Below are positions 16,396 through 24,891 of a stretch of DNA of 64,000 nucleotides, one piece after another. A program made the translations under genes and the position numbers. The notes beneath the pieces are model-generated. The model made no database searches. It worked only from the letters and a program-made list of their open reading frames with translations, and was not told the DNA's origin. Source of the stretch: Streptomyces indicus. GTDB taxonomy: Bacteria > Actinomycetota > Actinomycetes > Streptomycetales > Streptomycetaceae. Each line of letters opens with the position of its first letter. The first letter of the stretch is position 1. The stretch is from contig NZ_FNFF01000008.1 in assembly GCF_900100315.1 (NCBI RefSeq), positions 62,001-126,000 of the forward strand. Reading direction: 5' to 3'.

Positions 16396-18306
16396 ATGGA
16401 TGGTCTCGAACCGCTGACCCCGGACGAGCCCGCGCGGATCGGCCCCTACACGCTCATCGGCCGCCTGGGGAGCGGCGGCATGGGGCGGGTGTATCTGGCG
16501 CGTGCCGGTGCCGGGCGTGCCGTCGCCGTCAAGCTCGTGCACAGTGAGCTGGCCGGGCAGAGCGAGTTCCGTGAGCGGTTCGCGAGAGAGGTGACCGCCG
16601 CGCGGCGGGTCACCGGGGAGTGGACCGCGCCCGTCATCGACGCCGATACGGACGCGGCCGTCCCGTGGGTGGCCACCGGGTACATCCCCGGGATGTCGCT
16701 CCAGGCCCTGGTGGCAAGGGAGTTCGGGCCGCTGCCCGAGGACTCGCTGCGGGTGCTCGCGAACCGGCTGGCCCAGGCGCTGCGGGCCGTCCACGACGCG
16801 GGTCTGGTGCACCGCGACCTCAAGCCCTCCAACATCCTCGTCACCGCCGAGGGCCCGCGCGTCATCGACTTCGGTGTCGCCCGCGCCCTCGACACGGTCA
16901 CCGGCGGTCAGCTCACGCAGACCGGCGCGGTGCTCGGCTCGCCCGGCTTCATGAGCCCCGAGCAGGTGCGCGGGGAGCGGCTCACACCGGCGAGCGACGT
17001 GTTCTCGCTGGGGTGCGCGCTGGTGTTCGCGGCGACCGGGCGCGGTCCCTTCGAGGGCGCGGACAGCGGCGCCCACGCCCTGATGTTCCGGGTCGCCTTC
17101 GAGGAGCCCGACCTGGCGGGCGTCCCGGAGGGCATTCTCGATCTCGTACGGGAGTGTCTGCGCAAGGAGCCGGGTGAACGGCCGGACGCCGAGCGGCTGT
17201 TGGAGCTCACCAACCCCGATCCGCTCGGCCCCTGGCTGCCCGAGCCCGTGCTCACGCTGCTCGCGGGCCACGCCTCGGCGCTGCTCGCGGCCGAGGTGAC
17301 CCGGCTGCCCGCCGAGCCTTCCGCCACGGGCGGGACGCAGGGCCCTGCGACGGCGGGCCGGAAGAGGCGGCCGAAGCTCATCGCGACCGGGGCGGTCCTG
17401 GCCGTGTGCGCGGCCGCCTCGCTCGCGTATGTCCTGAACCCGGCGGGTGACGAGGGCGGCCGGACGGACGCGAAGGGGGCGACGGGCGGCGCGGGCCGGT
17501 CCAGCCAGTCGCCGGGCGGTTCCGGCTCGCCCTCCCCGATGCCTTCCGAGTCGAAGGGCAAGGGCAAGGGGAAGGGGGAGGAGGACGGGAAGGGGAAGGA
17601 GTCGCCCGGCGCGTCGGCTTCTTCCGGCGGTGGTGCGTCCGGCGGCGGGGACGGGAAGGTCGCCTCGGCGTTCGTCGGCGGCTGGGAGGGTGAACTCCCG
17701 GGCGGCAACGGCATTCTGCGGATCGACATCCGCGCGGGCCGCGAGGGCGACACCGTCGCGACCTCCGTGGACGTGGGCAACGACTGGATGTGCGTACGCA
17801 AGTCCGTCGCCGTCTCCGCCGACTCCTCGACCCTGGAGCTGAACGGCGGCGAGTTCCCGCTCCAGCGCAATCCGGCCAAGTGCACCTTCCCGACGGAGAT
17901 GTCCCTGACGGCCGGTTCGGCGGACGTCCTGAACCTGAAGTCCTCGGAGGGCACGGTCCGGCTCAGCCGCGCGGGCACGGCCGTCCCGTCCTCGTACGTC
18001 GGGAAGTGGCAGGCCCTGGACCTGGAGGGCAACCGCAACAAGATCTGGTTCACGATCGAGGCGGGGGCCGTGGGCACGGCGCGCATCACGGTCGTCGACC
18101 AGCGCTACGGGACGCCGTGCACGACGACCCAGGTGCTCGCCTCGCTGGACAAGGGCCTGGTGTACGGGCCTTCGTCGAAGCCGTCGGGCGGCGACTGCGG
18201 GGCGCGCACCAGCGAGCGGGTCACGCCGTACGCGGGCGGCAAGCTCCTGGTGGAGGACTGGCGGGGGCCGGGGAGCGAGCCGGCGGAGCTGGTGCGGGCG
18301 CAGTGA
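16396..18306 (+). CDS. Ser/Thr protein kinase with one helix and two outer repeats
   Basis: The protein has 636 residues. The kinase domain (about 17-275) has GRLGSGGMGRVY, Lys46, HRDLKPSN with Asp141, DFG at 158-160 and GSPGFMSPEQ. One membrane helix (about 327-347) follows, then a Ser/Gly/Lys-rich stretch. The outer part (about 423-636) holds two related domains, FVGGWEGEL and YVGKWQALD, each with one Cys pair. The domain plan is the same as in the kinase at 12660, with one more repeat. The ATG at 16396 is chosen because it places the glycine loop at the family position; there is no strong ribosome site. The stop is inside a 15-bp tandem duplication. Confidence 0.9.
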   Translation: MDGLEPLTPDEPARIGPYTLIGRLGSGGMGRVYLARAGAGRAVAVKLVHSELAGQSEFRERFAREVTAARRVTGEWTAPVIDADTDAAVPWVATGYIPGMSLQALVAREFGPLPEDSLRVLANRLAQALRAVHDAGLVHRDLKPSNILVTAEGPRVIDFGVARALDTVTGGQLTQTGAVLGSPGFMSPEQVRGERLTPASDVFSLGCALVFAATGRGPFEGADSGAHALMFRVAFEEPDLAGVPEGILDLVRECLRKEPGERPDAERLLELTNPDPLGPWLPEPVLTLLAGHASALLAAEVTRLPAEPSATGGTQGPATAGRKRRPKLIATGAVLAVCAAASLAYVLNPAGDEGGRTDAKGATGGAGRSSQSPGGSGSPSPMPSESKGKGKGKGEEDGKGKESPGASASSGGGASGGGDGKVASAFVGGWEGELPGGNGILRIDIRAGREGDTVATSVDVGNDWMCVRKSVAVSADSSTLELNGGEFPLQRNPAKCTFPTEMSLTAGSADVLNLKSSEGTVRLSRAGTAVPSSYVGKWQALDLEGNRNKIWFTIEAGAVGTARITVVDQRYGTPCTTTQVLASLDKGLVYGPSSKPSGGDCGARTSERVTPYAGGKLLVEDWRGPGSEPAELVRAQ

Positions 18307-18330
18307 ATCCGGGGGCAGTGAATCCGGGCG
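18301..18330. repeat. 15-bp tandem duplication spanning the stop of the second kinase gene
   Basis: CAGTGAATCCGGGGG (18301-18315) is followed by CAGTGAATCCGGGCG (18316-18330). The TGA stop at 18304-18306 lies in the first copy, and a second TGA in the same position of the second copy. Confidence 0.9.
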
Positions 18331-18428
18331 CCCCGCACCCTCGTCCCCCTCGCCCCTCACGTAACAGCTCGTCAACTGACTGCTGATTACGTCTACTTGA
18401 TGCATACGACATCGTCTACGGTCCCCCC

Positions 18429-20861
18429 GTGGACCAGCTGATCACGGAAGACCCGACGAGCATCGGCCCGTATCGCCTGATCGCCCGCCTCGGTGCGGGC
18501 GGCATGGGCCTGGTCTATCTGGGCCGCTCCGAGGCGGGCCGCACGGTGGCCGTCAAGGTGGTGCAGGCCGAGCACGCGGCACACCCCGAGTTCCGCAGGC
18601 GCTTCGCGCGCGAGGTGGCGGCGGCCCGGCGGGTCGGCGGGGCGTGGACGGCCGACGTGCTCGACGCCGACACGGAGGCCGAAGTCCCGTGGGTGGCCAC
18701 GCAGTACATCCCCGGCCCCGACCTGGCGACGGTGGTCGCGAAGGACTACGGGCCGCTGCCCGAGCCGTCGTTGCGGACCCTCGCCCACCGCCTGGCCGAG
18801 GCGCTGACCGCCGTGCACGGGGCGGGCCTGATCCACCGCGACCTCAAGCCCTCCAACGTCCTCGTCACGGTGGACGGCCCGCGCGTGATCGACTTCGGCA
18901 TCGCCCGCGCCATGGACGGCCTCGCCCCGGACAGCCTGCTCACCCACACCGGCATGCTGATCGGCTCCCCCGGGTTCATGTCCCCCGAGCAGGTGCGCGG
19001 CCTCGAACTCACCCCCGCCAGCGATGTGTTCTGCCTGGGCTCGGTGCTCGTGTACGCGGCCACGGGGCGGCTCCTGTTCGGCGCGGGCTCGACCGGCCTC
19101 AACGCCCATCTTTTCCGGGTGGCGGAGGAGGAGCCGGACCTGACGGGCGTCCCGGCCGGGCTGCTCGATCTCGTACAGGACTGCCTGCACAAGGACCCGG
19201 CGCGGCGGCCGACGCCGGCGCAGATCATGGAGCGGACGGCCGACCGCGGGGCGGAGGAGTGGCTGCCGGGGCAGGTGCTTGCCCAACTGGGACGTCATGC
19301 GGCGCAGTTGCTGGACTTCGCGCCGCCGACGCGTGCTCCTTCCGCGGCCGGTCCGCGCGTGCCCGATCCGCGCGTGCCCGTACAGCCGGATCCTCCCGCT
19401 CCGGAGCCCGCCGCACCCGTACCGCAGCAGCCTCCTCGGGGCGCGCCCGCCGGTGGCCCTTCGCCCGCCGCCTACACGCCGACCGCACCCGCCGCTCCCC
19501 CGCGGCCGAGCTCCGGGGGCAGCCGTGCGCCTCTGGTCGTGGCAGCCCTCGCGCAGCTGATCGTGGTGCTCGAGTTCGCGGTCACCGCGATGATGGCGGA
19601 CCACCTGGTACGGGAGGGCGTGCTCCCCACGGAGGACGTCCGATGGCTGCACACCGGGTATCTGCTGGCCTTCGGCGCCCTGCTGCCGGCGGCCGGGCAT
19701 CTGGGGGACCGCATCGGCCGCCGGACCACACTCCTGATCGGCCTCTGCGGCTGCCTGCTCTCCGTCCTCACCCTCGCCCTCCTGCCGGGCGGCGAAGGCG
19801 TGACGGCCCTCCGGGTCGTGCAGGGTGCCTCCGCGGCCCTGGTGACCTCGTCGGCGCTCGGCACCGTCGCGGCAGGCGCGGGACAAGGCCCCGCGCGCGT
19901 CCGGCGGCTCGGCACGTACGCGCTCGTGGGCGCCGGCGGGCCGCTCTTCGCGTTCCCGCTCGCCGCGCTCCACCGGGAGTTCGCGGTGTGGCGCGTGGTC
20001 CTGTACGCGATCGCCGCGCTGACGCTGGGTGTGCTCGTCGCCGCCGTGGCCGTACGCGACCGGTCGCCGCGCTCCCGGGCCCGTCTCGACACGGCGGGCG
20101 TGGTGCTCAGCGTCCTCGGGCTCCTCGCGATCGGCCTCGCCTTCGACACGGCCGTCATCGTCCACTGGACCGCACCGGTCACGCTGGTCCTGTTCCTGAC
20201 CGGCGCGCTCCTGCTCGCGGCCTTCTTCCGGCAGCAGTCCCGCTCACCCCACGCGATGCTGCCCGCGTATCTGTGGCAGGACCGCGGCCGGCGCGGGGCG
20301 CTGCTCGCCCTGGGCCTGGCCGGGGTGGCGCTGGGTGTGGCGGCGCAGGGGCAGGTGGCGATCACCCTGCCGCGCAGCGGGGCCGAGTTGGCGACGGTGG
20401 CGCTTCTGACCGTGGCCGTCTTCCTGTTCGCCGCGCGGATCCTCGGACCGCGTCTGAGCGGGGTGGCGCGCCAGGGCGGCGGGCTGCTGCTCACGGCCGG
20501 AGGGCTCGTGCCGCTCGGTTACGGCGACGAGGCCGGGTACTTCGCCGGTCCCGCTCCCGCGCTGCTCGGCTGCGCGCTCGGTCTGGGTCTGGCCTGCGGC
20601 CCGCTGTTCGCCGCGGTCACCGACGTCGCGCCCGCGGACACCGGAGGCACGGCCGGACTGGTCGGCGCCGTGCTGCAAGCGGCGGCGCTGACCGGCACCG
20701 CGCTCGCGGTCCACCCGTACGGGGACGGCTTCGCGCTGATCGGGCGCCCGCTCGTGGTCCCCGACGGATACTGGTGGATCGCCTCCGCGCTTCTCGCGGT
20801 GGCGGCCGCGGTGGGGGTGGGGGTGCGGGCCCGCGGCGAGGCGGCTCCGGCCGGCTCCTGA
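18429..20861 (+). CDS. Ser/Thr protein kinase fused to a 14-helix MFS transporter
   Basis: The protein has 810 residues. The kinase domain (about 13-272) has GAGGMGLVY, Lys43, HRDLKPSN with Asp138, DFG at 155-157 and GSPGFMSPEQ, so all catalytic residues are present. A proline-rich linker (about 297-365) leads to about fourteen hydrophobic segments between 368 and 799. GHLGDRIGRR (423-432) is MFS motif A, and the plan fits the DHA2 (EmrB/QacA) drug-exporter group. The kinase domain is paralogous to those of the two upstream kinases; here the outer sensor is replaced by a transporter. It may be a kinase whose activity is set by transport, or a transporter gated by phosphorylation. GTG start at 18429, 122 bases after the previous gene. 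Confidence 0.9.
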   Translation: MDQLITEDPTSIGPYRLIARLGAGGMGLVYLGRSEAGRTVAVKVVQAEHAAHPEFRRRFAREVAAARRVGGAWTADVLDADTEAEVPWVATQYIPGPDLATVVAKDYGPLPEPSLRTLAHRLAEALTAVHGAGLIHRDLKPSNVLVTVDGPRVIDFGIARAMDGLAPDSLLTHTGMLIGSPGFMSPEQVRGLELTPASDVFCLGSVLVYAATGRLLFGAGSTGLNAHLFRVAEEEPDLTGVPAGLLDLVQDCLHKDPARRPTPAQIMERTADRGAEEWLPGQVLAQLGRHAAQLLDFAPPTRAPSAAGPRVPDPRVPVQPDPPAPEPAAPVPQQPPRGAPAGGPSPAAYTPTAPAAPPRPSSGGSRAPLVVAALAQLIVVLEFAVTAMMADHLVREGVLPTEDVRWLHTGYLLAFGALLPAAGHLGDRIGRRTTLLIGLCGCLLSVLTLALLPGGEGVTALRVVQGASAALVTSSALGTVAAGAGQGPARVRRLGTYALVGAGGPLFAFPLAALHREFAVWRVVLYAIAALTLGVLVAAVAVRDRSPRSRARLDTAGVVLSVLGLLAIGLAFDTAVIVHWTAPVTLVLFLTGALLLAAFFRQQSRSPHAMLPAYLWQDRGRRGALLALGLAGVALGVAAQGQVAITLPRSGAELATVALLTVAVFLFAARILGPRLSGVARQGGGLLLTAGGLVPLGYGDEAGYFAGPAPALLGCALGLGLACGPLFAAVTDVAPADTGGTAGLVGAVLQAAALTGTALAVHPYGDGFALIGRPLVVPDGYWWIASALLAVAAAVGVGVRARGEAAPAGS

Positions 20862-20891
20862 GCGCCCCCGCGGACACTCCCCGGGCGGCAG

Positions 20892-21794
20892 CTACGCGTC
20901 CGCCCGGCCCACCGCCAGCCGCGCCGCCTCCGCATAGGCCCGCACCAGCGGCCGCTCGTCCCCCGCCCGCCACGCCAGCGCGAACCGGCTGGGCGACACC
21001 CCGTCCACCGGCCGCGTCACCACCCCGCCGCGCGCGACCAGCGGCACGTTGCCCGCGGCCACGAGGCACACCCCGCGCCCGTCCACCAGCGCCTCGTACG
21101 TCTCGTCCACACTGGCGATCTCCGCGCCGATCCGGGGCGGGCGGCCGCCGCGCTCGTCCGACGCCAGCCAGTAGGCGCGCAGTTCGGCGGCCTCGGGCGG
21201 CAGGGCCAGGAAGGGTTCGTCGAGCAGCTCGGCGAACGCGATCCGTTCGCGCGCGGCCAGCGGATGGTCCTCGGGCAGCGCGACCTGGCGCGGTTCGGTG
21301 GCGAGCACCACCCACCGGTAGCGCTCCGGATCCGCCAGGGGAAGCCATACGAAGGCCACGTCACTGGAGCCGTCCGCGAGTCCCGCCGTCGGGTCCTCCC
21401 AGCGCACCTGCCGCATCCGCACCTCGGCCCCGGGGTGCGCCTCGGTGAACCGGGACCGGATCGCCGGCCGCAGCCCACCGCGTGCCGGGCTGTGGCTCAT
21501 GCCCACGACGAGCGTCGCCCGCTGCTTCACCTTGGCGGCCTCCACGGCCGCCTCCCCCGCACCCCAGGCCTCCAACACCCGCCGGGCGTGCGGCAGAAGC
21601 GCCACACCGACGGGGGTCAGCCGGACCCCCTGCGGCCCCCGCTCGAACAGCTCCGCTCCCAACTGCCGCTCCAGCGCCCGTATCTGCTTGCTGAGCGCGG
21701 GCTGCGACACGTACAGCCGCTCGGCGGCGCGCGTGAAGTGCAGCTCCTCGGCGACCGTCACGAAGTAGCGCAGGTCCCGGCCGTGTACGTCCAT
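20892..21794 (-). CDS. LysR family regulator
   Basis: The protein has 300 residues, typical of LysR regulators. The N-terminal winged helix reads LRYFVTVAEELHFTRAAERLYVSQPALSKQIRALERQLG; the rest is the two-lobed effector-binding domain. The gene is divergent from the SDR gene, and a T-N11-A palindrome covers its start codon, so it very likely regulates itself and the SDR gene. No ribosome site precedes the ATG, so the message may be leaderless. It converges with the kinase-MFS gene, 30 bases apart. The effector is unknown. Confidence 0.88.
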   Translation of the reverse strand: MDVHGRDLRYFVTVAEELHFTRAAERLYVSQPALSKQIRALERQLGAELFERGPQGVRLTPVGVALLPHARRVLEAWGAGEAAVEAAKVKQRATLVVGMSHSPARGGLRPAIRSRFTEAHPGAEVRMRQVRWEDPTAGLADGSSDVAFVWLPLADPERYRWVVLATEPRQVALPEDHPLAARERIAFAELLDEPFLALPPEAAELRAYWLASDERGGRPPRIGAEIASVDETYEALVDGRGVCLVAAGNVPLVARGGVVTRPVDGVSPSRFALAWRAGDERPLVRAYAEAARLAVGRADA

Positions 21795-21807
21795 AACCGA
21801 TGGTTAT
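21793..21807. promoter_or_regulatory. LysR box between the LysR and SDR genes
   Basis: ATAACC-GAT-GGTTAT is a perfect inverted repeat that fits the T-N11-A rule for LysR operators (T at 21794, A at 21806). It overlaps the first bases of the LysR gene and lies 83 bases before the SDR start. Confidence 0.75.
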
Positions 21808-21889
21808 CACGGCGGGTCTTGGACGGGGAAGGGGAGGCCGGGCGAGGCTGAACTCCATACGGAGCAGGGCCATTCGAAGAGGTGGGAAC

Positions 21890-22720
21890 ATGAGCAAGGT
21901 CTGGCTGATCACGGGTGCGAACAGCGGCTTCGGCCGGGCGTTCACCGAGGCGGCGGTCGGCGCGGGCGACGTGGTCGTGGCGGCGGCCCGCCGTGCCGGG
22001 ACGCTGGACGACCTGGTCGCGGCGCACCCGGACCAGGTGGAGGCCGTCACGCTGGACGTGACCGACCTCGACGCGATCGACCGCGTGGTCGCGGACGTCG
22101 CGGCCCGCCACGGCCGCATCGACGTCCTGGTCAACAACGCGGGCCGTACGCACGTCGGTTCGGTGGAGGAGAACGGCGACGCCGAGCTGCGCTCGCTCTT
22201 CGACCTGCACTTCTTCGGTCCCGCGGCCCTCGTCCGCGCGGTCCTGCCGCACATGCGGGCCCGCCGCTCGGGCGCGATCGTGCAGCTGAGCAGCGTGGGC
22301 GGGCAGATGTCGATGGCGGGCTTCGGGGCGTACAGCGCGACGAAGTTCGCGCTGGAGGGTCTGTCGGAGGCGCTGCGGGCCGAGGTGAAGCCGCTCGGCA
22401 TCGACGTCCTGATCGTCGAGCCCGGCGCCTTCCGCACGAGCCTGTTCGGCAACCACTCGCTCAGCAAGGGCGAGATCGAGGACTACGAGCCGACGGTCGG
22501 CGCGACCCGCACGATGGTCGAGACGGGCGGCGGCACCCAGGCGGGCGACCCGGCGAAGGCGGCCGCGGCGGTCCTCGCGGCCCTGAACGCCACCGAGCCC
22601 CCGCTGCGCCTGGCCCTCGGCGCCGACGCGATCGACACCATCCACACCCACCTGGACCAGGTCCGCGCGGACCTCACGGCGTGGGACAAGGTGGGGCGGG
22701 AGACGACGTTCGACGTGTAG
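21890..22720 (+). CDS. Short-chain dehydrogenase/reductase
   Basis: The protein has 276 residues. Classical SDR features are TGANSGFG (8-15) for the dinucleotide, NNAG, the serine in QLSSVGG, and YSATK with catalytic Tyr148 and Lys152. It oxidises or reduces an alcohol/carbonyl pair with NAD(P)(H). The substrate cannot be read from the sequence. AGAGGTGGG lies a few bases before the ATG. Divergent from the LysR gene, with the LysR box in between, so it is probably induced by the LysR effector. Confidence 0.87.
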   Translation: MSKVWLITGANSGFGRAFTEAAVGAGDVVVAAARRAGTLDDLVAAHPDQVEAVTLDVTDLDAIDRVVADVAARHGRIDVLVNNAGRTHVGSVEENGDAELRSLFDLHFFGPAALVRAVLPHMRARRSGAIVQLSSVGGQMSMAGFGAYSATKFALEGLSEALRAEVKPLGIDVLIVEPGAFRTSLFGNHSLSKGEIEDYEPTVGATRTMVETGGGTQAGDPAKAAAAVLAALNATEPPLRLALGADAIDTIHTHLDQVRADLTAWDKVGRETTFDV

Positions 22721-22733
22721 GCGTTACGGCTCG

Positions 22734-23318
22734 TCAGCGGACGTAGTTCTTGAGGATCTCGGTGTCGAGGGTGATGCCTACCGGGTCGGGCAGGGTGACC
22801 TCCTCGCCCAGGAGGGCGGTGTGCCGGTCCCGGTAGCCGCCAAGGTCGGTGTCCGGGTTGGTGTGGACGACCACTGCACCTTGGTCCCGGTCGATCAACA
22901 GGTACACCGGGATGCCCGCGGCCCCATAAGCGTCGGGCTTCTCTTCTCGGTCCCTGCGATTGGTGTCGGAGTCGTACGAGGTGACCTCGGCGGCCATCAA
23001 GACCCCCTCGGGATCAGCCCAGTCGCCCTGCCCGGCAAAGTGCGCAACGGGAGCGAGTGAGCCATCTGGGCGGGCCCGCCCATTTCGGTAACGCCCGACT
23101 TTGAGCCCTTGATTGGGGTCCAGGTCCATGTCCGGGCGAGCCTGCATGCACTGCCTGAGCAGCCACATGATGATCGTTCCGTGGTCCCCGTCCGCCACGC
23201 GCTTCACCTCAAGCCGTCCACCGATGAACTCCAAGGTCACGGTCTCGGGGGCCGTGGAGGCAATCTCCTCGAACTCCTCCACCGACATTTGAGATGTGCG
23301 CTCTGCCATAAGCGTCAT
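22734..23318 (-). CDS. Uma2 family (DUF820) endonuclease-fold protein
   Basis: The protein has 194 residues. LEFIGGRLEVKRVADGDHG, then PDGSLAP and VLMAAEVTSYDSDTNRRDREEKPDAYGAAGIPVYLLID (key parts Glu-x-Thr-Ser and the following Lys) are the restriction-endonuclease-like core of Uma2 proteins. These occur in many copies in Streptomyces and cyanobacteria; their biological role is unknown. GGGAGGGGAG lies six bases before the ATG at 23318; an in-frame ATG at 23309 is the alternative. It is downstream of purA but a strong terminator separates them. Confidence 0.85.
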   Translation of the reverse strand: MTLMAERTSQMSVEEFEEIASTAPETVTLEFIGGRLEVKRVADGDHGTIIMWLLRQCMQARPDMDLDPNQGLKVGRYRNGRARPDGSLAPVAHFAGQGDWADPEGVLMAAEVTSYDSDTNRRDREEKPDAYGAAGIPVYLLIDRDQGAVVVHTNPDTDLGGYRDRHTALLGEEVTLPDPVGITLDTEILKNYVR

Positions 23319-23364
23319 GCTGCACTCCCCTCCCGGAGGACGCCAGTGTGCCCGGGCATATGCA

Positions 23365-23398
23365 AGGGGTGGGTCGCATCCCAGTGCGACCCACCCCT
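23365..23398 (-). terminator. purA terminator
   Basis: AGGGGTGGGTCGCA (23365-23378) pairs perfectly with TGCGACCCACCCCT (23385-23398), with a six-base loop, 26 bases after the purA stop. It is palindromic enough to work in both directions. Confidence 0.88.
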
Positions 23399-23424
23399 AC
23401 GAGTGGACGAGATCGGAACGAGGA

Positions 23425-24708
23425 TCAGAGGAACGAGTTGATCTCGATCGTCTCGGTCCGGCCCGGGCCCACGCCGATCGCCGAGATCGGCGCGCCCGAC
23501 ATCTCCTCCAGGGCCTTCACGTACGCCTGCGCGTTCTTCGGCAGGTCCGCGAAGGTCTTGGCCTTGGTGATGTCCTCGGACCAGCCCGGCAGGTACTCGT
23601 AGATCGGCTTCGCGTGGTGGAAGTCGGTCTGGGAGTACGGGAGTTCCTCGACGCGCTTGCCGTCGATCTCGTACGCGACGCAGACCGGGATCTGCTCCCA
23701 GCCGGTCAGCACGTCCAGCTTCGTGAGGAAGAAGTCCGTGAGGCCGTTGACGCGGGTCGCGTAGCGGGCGATGACCGCGTCGAACCAGCCGCAGCGGCGG
23801 TCACGGCCGGTGGTCACACCGCGCTCGCCGCCGATCCGGCGCAGGTCCTCGCCGTCCTGGTCGAAGAGCTCGGTCGGGAACGGGCCCGCACCGACGCGGG
23901 TCGTGTACGCCTTCAGGATGCCGATGACCCGGGAGATCTTGGTCGGGCCGACGCCCGCGCCCGTGCACGCGCCGCCCGAGGTCGGGTTCGACGAGGTCAC
24001 GAAGGGGTACGTGCCGTGGTCCACGTCGAGCAGCGTGCCCTGGCCGCCCTCGAAGAGGACGACCTTGCCCTCGTCGATGGCGTTGTTCAGGATCAGCGTC
24101 GTGTCCGCCACGTACGGCTTGATCTGGTCCGCGTAGTGCAGCATCTCCTCGACGATCTTGTCCGTCTCGATCGCGCGACGGTTGAAGACCTTCGTCAGGA
24201 GCTGGTTCTTGGTGTCGAGGGCCGCCTCGACCTTCTGGGTGAGGATCGACTCGTCGTAGAGGTCCTGCACCCGGATGCCGACGCGGTTGATCTTGTCGGC
24301 GTACGTCGGGCCGATGCCGCGGCCGGTCGTGCCGATCTTGCGCTTGCCGAGGAACCGTTCCGTCACCTTGTCGACGGTCACGTTGTACGGCGTGATCAGG
24401 TGCGCGTTACCGCTGATCAGCAGCTTCGACGTGTCGACGCCGCGCTCGTTCAGACCGCTCAGCTCGGAGAGCAGGACTGCCGGGTCGACGACGACACCGT
24501 TGCCGATGACCGGCGTACAGCCGGGCGACAGGATGCCGGAGGGGAGCAAGTGGAGCGCATACTTCTGGTCGCCTACGACAACCGTGTGACCGGCATTGTT
24601 GCCGCCCTGGTAGCGCACCACATAGTCAACGGAACCACCGAGCAGGTCGGTGGCCTTTCCCTTGCCCTCGTCACCCCACTGAGCACCGAGCAGCACAAGT
24701 GCGGGCAC
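23425..24708 (-). CDS. purA: Adenylosuccinate synthetase
   Basis: The protein has 427 residues, the normal length. It joins IMP and aspartate with GTP to give adenylosuccinate, the first committed step to AMP. Seen: the P-loop GDEGKGK (12-18) with catalytic Asp13, NNAGHTV with catalytic His41, GRGIGPTYADK, the GTP-specificity region and TTGRDRRCGWFD. The GTG start at 24708 gives the standard N-terminus PALVLLGAQWGDEGKG. The 5' leader of more than 100 bases contains a strong hairpin (24822-24849). It is monocistronic, ending in a clear terminator. Confidence 0.97.
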   Translation of the reverse strand: MPALVLLGAQWGDEGKGKATDLLGGSVDYVVRYQGGNNAGHTVVVGDQKYALHLLPSGILSPGCTPVIGNGVVVDPAVLLSELSGLNERGVDTSKLLISGNAHLITPYNVTVDKVTERFLGKRKIGTTGRGIGPTYADKINRVGIRVQDLYDESILTQKVEAALDTKNQLLTKVFNRRAIETDKIVEEMLHYADQIKPYVADTTLILNNAIDEGKVVLFEGGQGTLLDVDHGTYPFVTSSNPTSGGACTGAGVGPTKISRVIGILKAYTTRVGAGPFPTELFDQDGEDLRRIGGERGVTTGRDRRCGWFDAVIARYATRVNGLTDFFLTKLDVLTGWEQIPVCVAYEIDGKRVEELPYSQTDFHHAKPIYEYLPGWSEDITKAKTFADLPKNAQAYVKALEEMSGAPISAIGVGPGRTETIEINSFL

Positions 24709-24821
24709 AGGCGTACACCCCTTCCGGGCGGGGCATGTCCAAGGTCAGGGGCGTACGCGTATGCGTACACCGGCGACCCTCGTTGGCCGCACCCGTCGGA
24801 CCGGTGCCCCGGAATAGACGA

Positions 24822-24849
24822 AGCCCCTGGCGCAATAGCGCAAGGGGCT
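24822..24849. promoter_or_regulatory. Hairpin in the purA upstream region
   Basis: AGCCCCT-G-GCGC (24822-24833) pairs with GCGC-A-AGGGGCT (24838-24849), loop AATA, one G/A mismatch. It lies between divergent genes (purA and the gene at 24892), so it is not a normal end-of-gene terminator. On the purA side it is followed by TTCGTCTATT, so an attenuator-like role in the purA leader is possible. Confidence 0.5.
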
Positions 24850-24891
24850 CTTGCACAAAGATGCTACCCCGTACCTTGAGGAAGGACCGAG

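Noticed and set aside
12666..16397. Very long open frame (over 1,200 codons) on the minus strand
   Set aside because: It runs antisense through a kinase gene and the PstS-like gene. High G+C removes stop codons in such frames, its protein is Arg/Gly-rich without domains, and it crosses gene borders.
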